A stretch of 64,000 bases of DNA, taken from positions 62,001 through 126,000 of the forward strand of contig JAQGBZ010000145.1 of NCBI GenBank assembly GCA_034687125.1, read 5' to 3'. Positions 61,201 to 64,000 of the stretch are shown here, piece after piece. The notes under the pieces are model-generated. The model did not search any database. It was not told where the DNA came from and was given only the letters and a program-made list of their open reading frames with translations. The stretch comes from Neelides folsomi. Taxonomy: Eukaryota; Arthropoda; Collembola; Neelipleona; Neelidae. Numbering within the stretch: the stretch's first letter is position 1; the number at the start of each line of letters is the position of its first letter. Both the position numbers and the translations under genes were made by a program.

Positions 61201-63130
61201 CACGTTTCCCCGCCATCATCTCTTGCAATTCATGCGGACGGTCCTGTGAATAAGAAAACTGTGATTGGAGTTTCACAGTTCTGTAATTCCAAGAATTGAA
61301 GTCCTGACTCGATTAGGTAGAATAACGTGGAAAGGATAAAGGATTTGATGACCGGCATTGAAAGCCGCCACCTCCCATTTGTGCTCCAAGATATAAGAAA
61401 ATGAAGATTAGAGAGTGGTGAAGTGCGGGAGAGTCGATTTGGCTCCCATGGGCCAAAGATAAGAAAAGCCCCTGGAAACATTTCCAGGAATCCCTCCGCG
61501 TAGGATGAAAATGGAAAGACGGTGAAAGAGGGATAAGCAGAGTTTGAGAAACTCTTTTGCATCTCTCTCACTTCGATTTTGCATTTATTTCCTTTTGATT
61601 TCTCGAGGAGGAGTAAAGGGAGATCCCTGACAATAATAATGCCTTTCTCTCTCCCTGCCAAATTCAAATTCAAAAATGTTGGAGGCATTGGGTTTGGGGA
61701 GGGCCATTGGGAGTTCACACTCAGAGAGACCGGGAGGGAAATTTCTCCTCTCAGGGAACACCCAACGGACCCACATGGGGCTTGAGAACTTCAACCATAT
61801 CCCCATCGGAATTAGATTACTTGAACCTATGCGACCAACCCCATGTCATGAATAAGCCATGGCCCCCTTCTTACTCCATTTACTACTTAAATGGGGAGCA
61901 TTAAGCCCGTGTATGAATTATACAGTGGTTCATATAACCATTATCCAAACAGTACATACTTTCTTACAATAAAACTATGTACTTTAAGCCCTTAACAAGT
62001 GATATAATCTCAACCAAGATAAATATTTTAGGCCCAGTTTTAAATCCACAATTACATTGGAATTATCTTCTAATTTAATACAAACATAACGACTTTATGT
62101 AATTAAACAATTGACCTTTTTTGTACGATTAGCTGTACTATATTTTTTAATAGAAAGATTAAGTAATCAAATTTTAATGTTGTTTTTACCAAATTATGAT
62201 AACAAGTTCTTTACTTGAAGTTTATCAGTATATCTAATTTTGAATGTTTTTTCAGAGAAACTCTCGACATCACCGAGTGAAAGAAGCAGAAAGCAAAAAA
62301 GGTAATTAAAACTTTTAACTTGATTAACTTGATAAAAATGGGAAGATAAAAGAGCAAGTTCAGAAAGTTGGACGGGTGTAAAAGAGAATATTTCATTTTT
62401 GTTTTTAATATAAGTAATACGTAGTAAAATCAAAATTTTTCGTGCATGAAATTGATCAAGTGGAGGACTTTTTGTTGCTGAAAAGGGTAAAGCTCAAGTT
62501 TTGACAAAGTTCTTTTCCTTTGAAGTTGATAATGGAGTTTGCGAGGGCTGGTGGTGCGGACACGGGAAAGAATGTCGCGAGGGAGAAGACGGACTCCCTC
62601 AATGTATTTGCACAAAGGAATGTCCAACTCGAGGAAGACCAAAGTCCGTCTGCGGAACTGATGGTACCATAACATAATTTTTATACTTATCCAACTCTTA
62701 TATCTCATAAATATCAGTACTTATAAACTTATAAATATATCTTACCTTGAAACCATAAGCTTATAGGTTTAATCCAATGCCTTACATTAAATTCTGTAAC
62801 ATAATTACTTAAGAAATAATAATTAGACTACTGTGTATGTATATTAGTACAGAATAGTTACTACTGTGTATATATTATATGTATGGTAGTGGTAGTGTAT
62901 GCTTACAATGTGAACTTTAAGAAAACTAAGAAATACGTATCTAAAAAGTATTCTAGGTGAATTTTCTGGATATGTTCGCACAAGGTATTAAAGAAAGTTT
63001 CTTGTGAATACAGGTCGACTCTACAAAAGCCATTGTGACCTCCATAAAACCGCCTGTCTTGCCAATTCCCAGTTGGCCGTTGACCATTCCGACGCTTGTT
63101 TCGATAATCCGACAAATTTCGACGAAAAAG
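46255..63130 (+). CDS. Secreted follistatin-like protein, partial (continues right)
   Basis: Exons in matching phase: 46,255-46,338 (ATG after TTTTTACAG), 62,256-62,301, 62,526-62,663 and 63,014-63,130, with a GT donor at 63,131. The first exon encodes a signal peptide (MSRGVRSWSGVL, hydrophobic LLRTFLLLSLISLL, then DAK). The second encodes a basic linker. The third and fourth encode a FOLN/EGF-like Cys cluster (VDNGVCEGWWCGHGKECREG) and a Kazal domain (CICTKECPTRGRPKSVCGTD; RLYKSHCDLHKTACLANSQL). This layout is that of follistatin-related proteins 4/5, whose EF-hand and Ig domains would lie right of the window. It is likely extracellular, binding growth factors or matrix. Joining the first exon to the rest over 15.9 kb is inferred from strand, phase and the need for a signal peptide. 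Confidence 0.65.
46339..49195. other. Left part of the long follistatin-like intron
   Basis: No exon with paired splice sites or recognised domain. The first kilobase is AT-rich; 47.3-48.6 kb is less so. No RNA gene seen. Confidence 0.5.
49540..50595 (-). pseudogene. Degenerate mariner transposase with an intron
   Basis: Minus-strand blocks in order: a start region METLNIELS-like at about 50,580; NRRLTAQNVAKTLVIENTSA (helix-turn-helix, about 50,300); VTGDETWIHHYCPKTKQAIM (first catalytic Asp, about 50,130); VQKSAGKVLLTVFGTF; VLLLHDNMHALTHHF (second Asp, about 49,790); and HPPYRPYLAPSDFYLFGSLK (about 49,715). Mariners normally read SPDLAPSD here, so the third catalytic Asp is Tyr. Several stops and frame changes add to the damage. 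A 79-nt GT...AG segment at 49,960-50,038 splits SVKFK from VQKSAGKV exactly where the family sequence is continuous. Confidence 0.82.
49960..50038 (-). other. Spliceosomal-type intron inside the mariner transposase
   Basis: On the minus strand it begins GTAAGTAAAATATT and ends TTTTTTATTAG. Removing it restores the family motif SPR-x-x-KF-x-VQKSAGKV without extra residues. It is more AT-rich than the flanking coding relic. Confidence 0.68.
51606..51807 (+). repeat. C-rich dispersed repeat, copy A
   Basis: This is about 90 percent identical to the reverse complement of 55,132-55,463 (copy C). Hallmarks are GATGATTAGGATAAAG, then TTTCCCCCGCCCCCACTCCG, CCAACCAGTAGGAA and a TCTACCCCCACCC-like end (seen here as its complement). 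No coding capacity. It is probably a SINE or other short nonautonomous family. Confidence 0.7.
51940..52360 (+). repeat. Cluster of TTTCGAACAGGGGCTAT units
   Basis: Several copies, partly degenerate, of a ~17-nt unit related to TTTCGAACAGGGGCTAT lie in two groups (51,945-52,020 and 52,245-52,357), in the same orientation. The TTCGA core recalls the MULE end units at 19 and 22.8 kb. No inverted partner was found to the right, so this could be one surviving end of an element. Confidence 0.6.
52460..54420 (+). mobile_element. Polinton (Maverick)-like fossil, DNA polymerase part
   Basis: Scattered plus-strand coding blocks resemble the N-terminal and exonuclease-side part of the protein-primed B-family DNA polymerase of Polintons, preceded by an acidic segment near 52.5 kb. 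No capsid, integrase or protease part was recognised, and no long terminal inverted repeats of a Polinton are visible, so this is a fragment. It is broken, with at least five interruptions, and looks old. It lies between the two inverted C-rich repeats A and C, inside the long intron. Assignment rests on remembered family resemblance, so other polymerase-bearing elements are possible. Confidence 0.5.
54434..54745 (-). repeat. tRNA-headed SINE-like repeat, copy B
   Basis: Read on the minus strand, the 5' part (54,745-54,655) has an A-box-like TGGAATAGTGGTTAACG and a B-box GAGTTCGATTCCC at the usual spacing, ending in CACTGAGTGG: a tRNA-derived head that is not a functional tRNA. It is followed by the same C-rich body as copies A and C (CCACCCCGCCAACCAG; ATTCCCACGTTCCAGCC). 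It is more diverged than A and C. Confidence 0.6.
55132..55463 (-). repeat. C-rich dispersed repeat, copy C
   Basis: This is the inverted counterpart of copy A. It is interrupted by ~115 nt of AT-rich DNA between its ATATCTCGCAATCTGCCCCC end and the block starting GATTGTCTGGTTG. On the plus strand it contains a G-run segment GGCGGGGTGGGGGCGGGGG. Copies A and C bracket the Polinton-like fossil. Confidence 0.7.
55464..57211. other. Intronic DNA, nothing recognised
   Basis: AT-rich at 55.5-56.3 kb, then less so at 56.4-57.1 kb. Open frames are short and lack family signatures. Confidence 0.5.
57212..57651. mobile_element. 440-bp insert with 30-bp perfect inverted ends
   Basis: The sequence GTATTTATTAATTTAAGTTT plus ten more bases at 57,212-57,241 recurs as its exact reverse complement at 57,622-57,651. 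The interior is noncoding. A target duplication could not be fixed. It sits just left of the Harbinger relic, and may be a MITE. Confidence 0.6.
58062..58626 (+). pseudogene. PIF/Harbinger accessory DNA-binding gene relic
   Basis: An N-terminal part (MLDKKKKMVILDEILKKGNS) leads into a WxxxDxVxxxW-like region near 58,210-58,260, then a 74-nt GT...TTTTAG intron (58,262-58,335), then an acidic/basic tail (FEMDDVDQKILEIIGEDSYI; QQKRKNCEQKKQR). The plan fits the Myb/MADF-like partner gene of PIF/Harbinger elements, and a Harbinger nuclease relic lies close by on the opposite strand. The first exon has a premature stop and a frame change, so it is broken. Confidence 0.5.
58802..59200 (-). pseudogene. 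Harbinger (HARBI1-like) nuclease relic
   Basis: Minus-strand reading gives FEDGFRPFDGTVILGYSAYP, SYPLRSWLMRPIHND-like sequence, FNAALRTRQT, then, after a change of frame, ERVIGTLKKKFPCLRYLRNN and AGRTIMACCAIHITKREYND, ending at TAA 58,802-58,804. This is the C-terminal half of a HARBI1-like DDE nuclease. The usual GDSGYP motif reads GYSAYP, so a catalytic Asp is replaced by Tyr. The N-terminal half is missing. Confidence 0.75.
59201..62255. other. Right part of the long follistatin-like intron
   Basis: No recognised gene. One plus-strand frame at 59,911-60,189 (92 codons, starting MIEVSPDLVQRFLPQNPKLL) and a minus-strand frame at 61,230-61,718 are open, but no family was recognised and no splice partners were found. 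Composition at 61.1-61.9 kb is less AT-rich. Confidence 0.45.
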
Positions 63131-64000
63131 GTTGGTCCTTTTTATCTTTCACGCTGGTCCTATAAATACACCCTGTACTCTACCCTTATTGTTACTACTT
63201 TTTATAAGTATAGAAAGTACTTTCTTTATACGAGTCCATTTTATAGTACATTTCTTTAACGTCGGTGTAGTAGTATCAAAGTCTATCTTTTCTATGTAAG
63301 CTTTCATTTTATCCGCTGGACTTTTATACTTAATCCCATTGTAATAAATTTGAGATATATGAAATGAAGAGGAAATGAGGAAAGTGACCCTTGACCTGAT
63401 TTAAACTGAGAGTCCTTTGATCCTTTCACCAATCCTTTTATCATTCCCTCCCCTGCACATACATAACATAGGTAGTTAGGCATGTACATATATAACGTAT
63501 TTGTGCATAAAATATGAATTAGAGAGAAGGAGTTCAAAGGTTGAGAAATTCCTTACTCGTGCATTCATTAAGAATAAGGATAGGAGGTTCGCTTTTATTT
63601 GAATTGCAATTGCACGCTTCTTGAATAAATTCTTTGAGCTTTAAACTCCTCCTCCGATATCATGGAATGCTTAATCCTCTCACATTTTTTATGCTAAAAT
63701 GCATTACTTATATCTGTCTAAATACTTCTACTGTTGGGAAACTCGTTAAACTTTTACAACGGAGGAAAGTTATGACGAAGGTTCAGTTTTACATTATGGG
63801 ATGCTTAGGGAAAGCTTAGGGTTTAAAATGTGAAATATTCAGCATATTTCTCTTTCATATTGCTTTTTTAACCCCCCCCCCATATTTAGGATCTTAATAA
63901 GATTTCCCATTTGCCCTCCTCCACGTTGTCGACATTCTTTAGAAAATTTAAGAATAACAAAAAATATTCCACGAAAATTAATTTCCAACTCGCATAATTT
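63131..64000. other. Intron of the follistatin-like gene to the window edge
   Basis: Begins with the donor GTTGGT after the Kazal exon. No further exon recognised. A run of ten C lies near 63,873-63,882. Confidence 0.5.

Noticed and set aside
61230-61718. Minus-strand frame of 162 codons
   Set aside because: Long, but overlaps open frames in other phases; composition and lack of motifs suggest a chance frame in GC-richer intron DNA.
63873-63882. Poly-C run
   Set aside because: Simple homopolymer with no associated element.

Overview
The window is AT-rich animal nuclear DNA with short introns (mostly 50-150 nt, GT...AG). Its genes have clear arthropod or general animal orthologues: a BTB serine-enriched protein of the arthropod gprs type, NBAS, TOPBP1, carnosine N-methyltransferase and a follistatin-like protein. 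The load of Tc1/mariner-class DNA transposons and the base composition suggest a crustacean, perhaps a copepod such as a sea louse. That placement is inference, not proof.

Layout: 1-11,705 holds no gene I can support, but has two nonautonomous elements whose ends are inverted arrays of short repeats (about 3.19-3.71 kb and 8.24-8.94 kb). 11,706-14,767 (+) is a GLYAT-like GNAT acyltransferase; one intron carries a 1.76-kb maT-like transposon with ~210-bp inverted ends. 16,411-27,638 (+) is NBAS, a subunit of the NRZ ER-tethering complex. Its intron at 19,025-23,090 holds a ~4-kb MULE with an 8-bp target duplication. Another NBAS intron holds two intronless same-strand genes, COX19 (25,377-25,646) and PPCDC (25,762-26,436). 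28,085-30,799 (-) is the gprs-type BTB gene. It is divergent from TOPBP1 at 31,470-37,551 (+), which has a 308-bp MITE in an intron. 38,547-40,292 (+) is CARNMT1. From about 43.5 kb to beyond the right edge lies a secreted follistatin-like gene (+): a signal-peptide exon at 46.3 kb and FOLN/Kazal exons at 62.3-63.1 kb.

The ~15.9-kb intron of the follistatin-like gene collects mobile DNA: an old mariner with ~270-bp inverted ends, a C-rich/tRNA-headed repeat family in three copies, a broken Polinton-like polymerase fossil, a cluster of short repeats, and a PIF/Harbinger relic with its two genes.

The genes serve unrelated housekeeping roles: membrane traffic (NBAS), cytochrome oxidase assembly (COX19), coenzyme A synthesis (PPCDC), replication checkpoint (TOPBP1), histidine-dipeptide methylation (CARNMT1) and extracellular signalling (follistatin-like). 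The most unusual content is structural: transposon ends built from inverted arrays of ~20-bp motifs seen in several sequence-unrelated elements, spliceosomal-type introns inside two different Tc1/mariner transposases, and the nested COX19-PPCDC pair.
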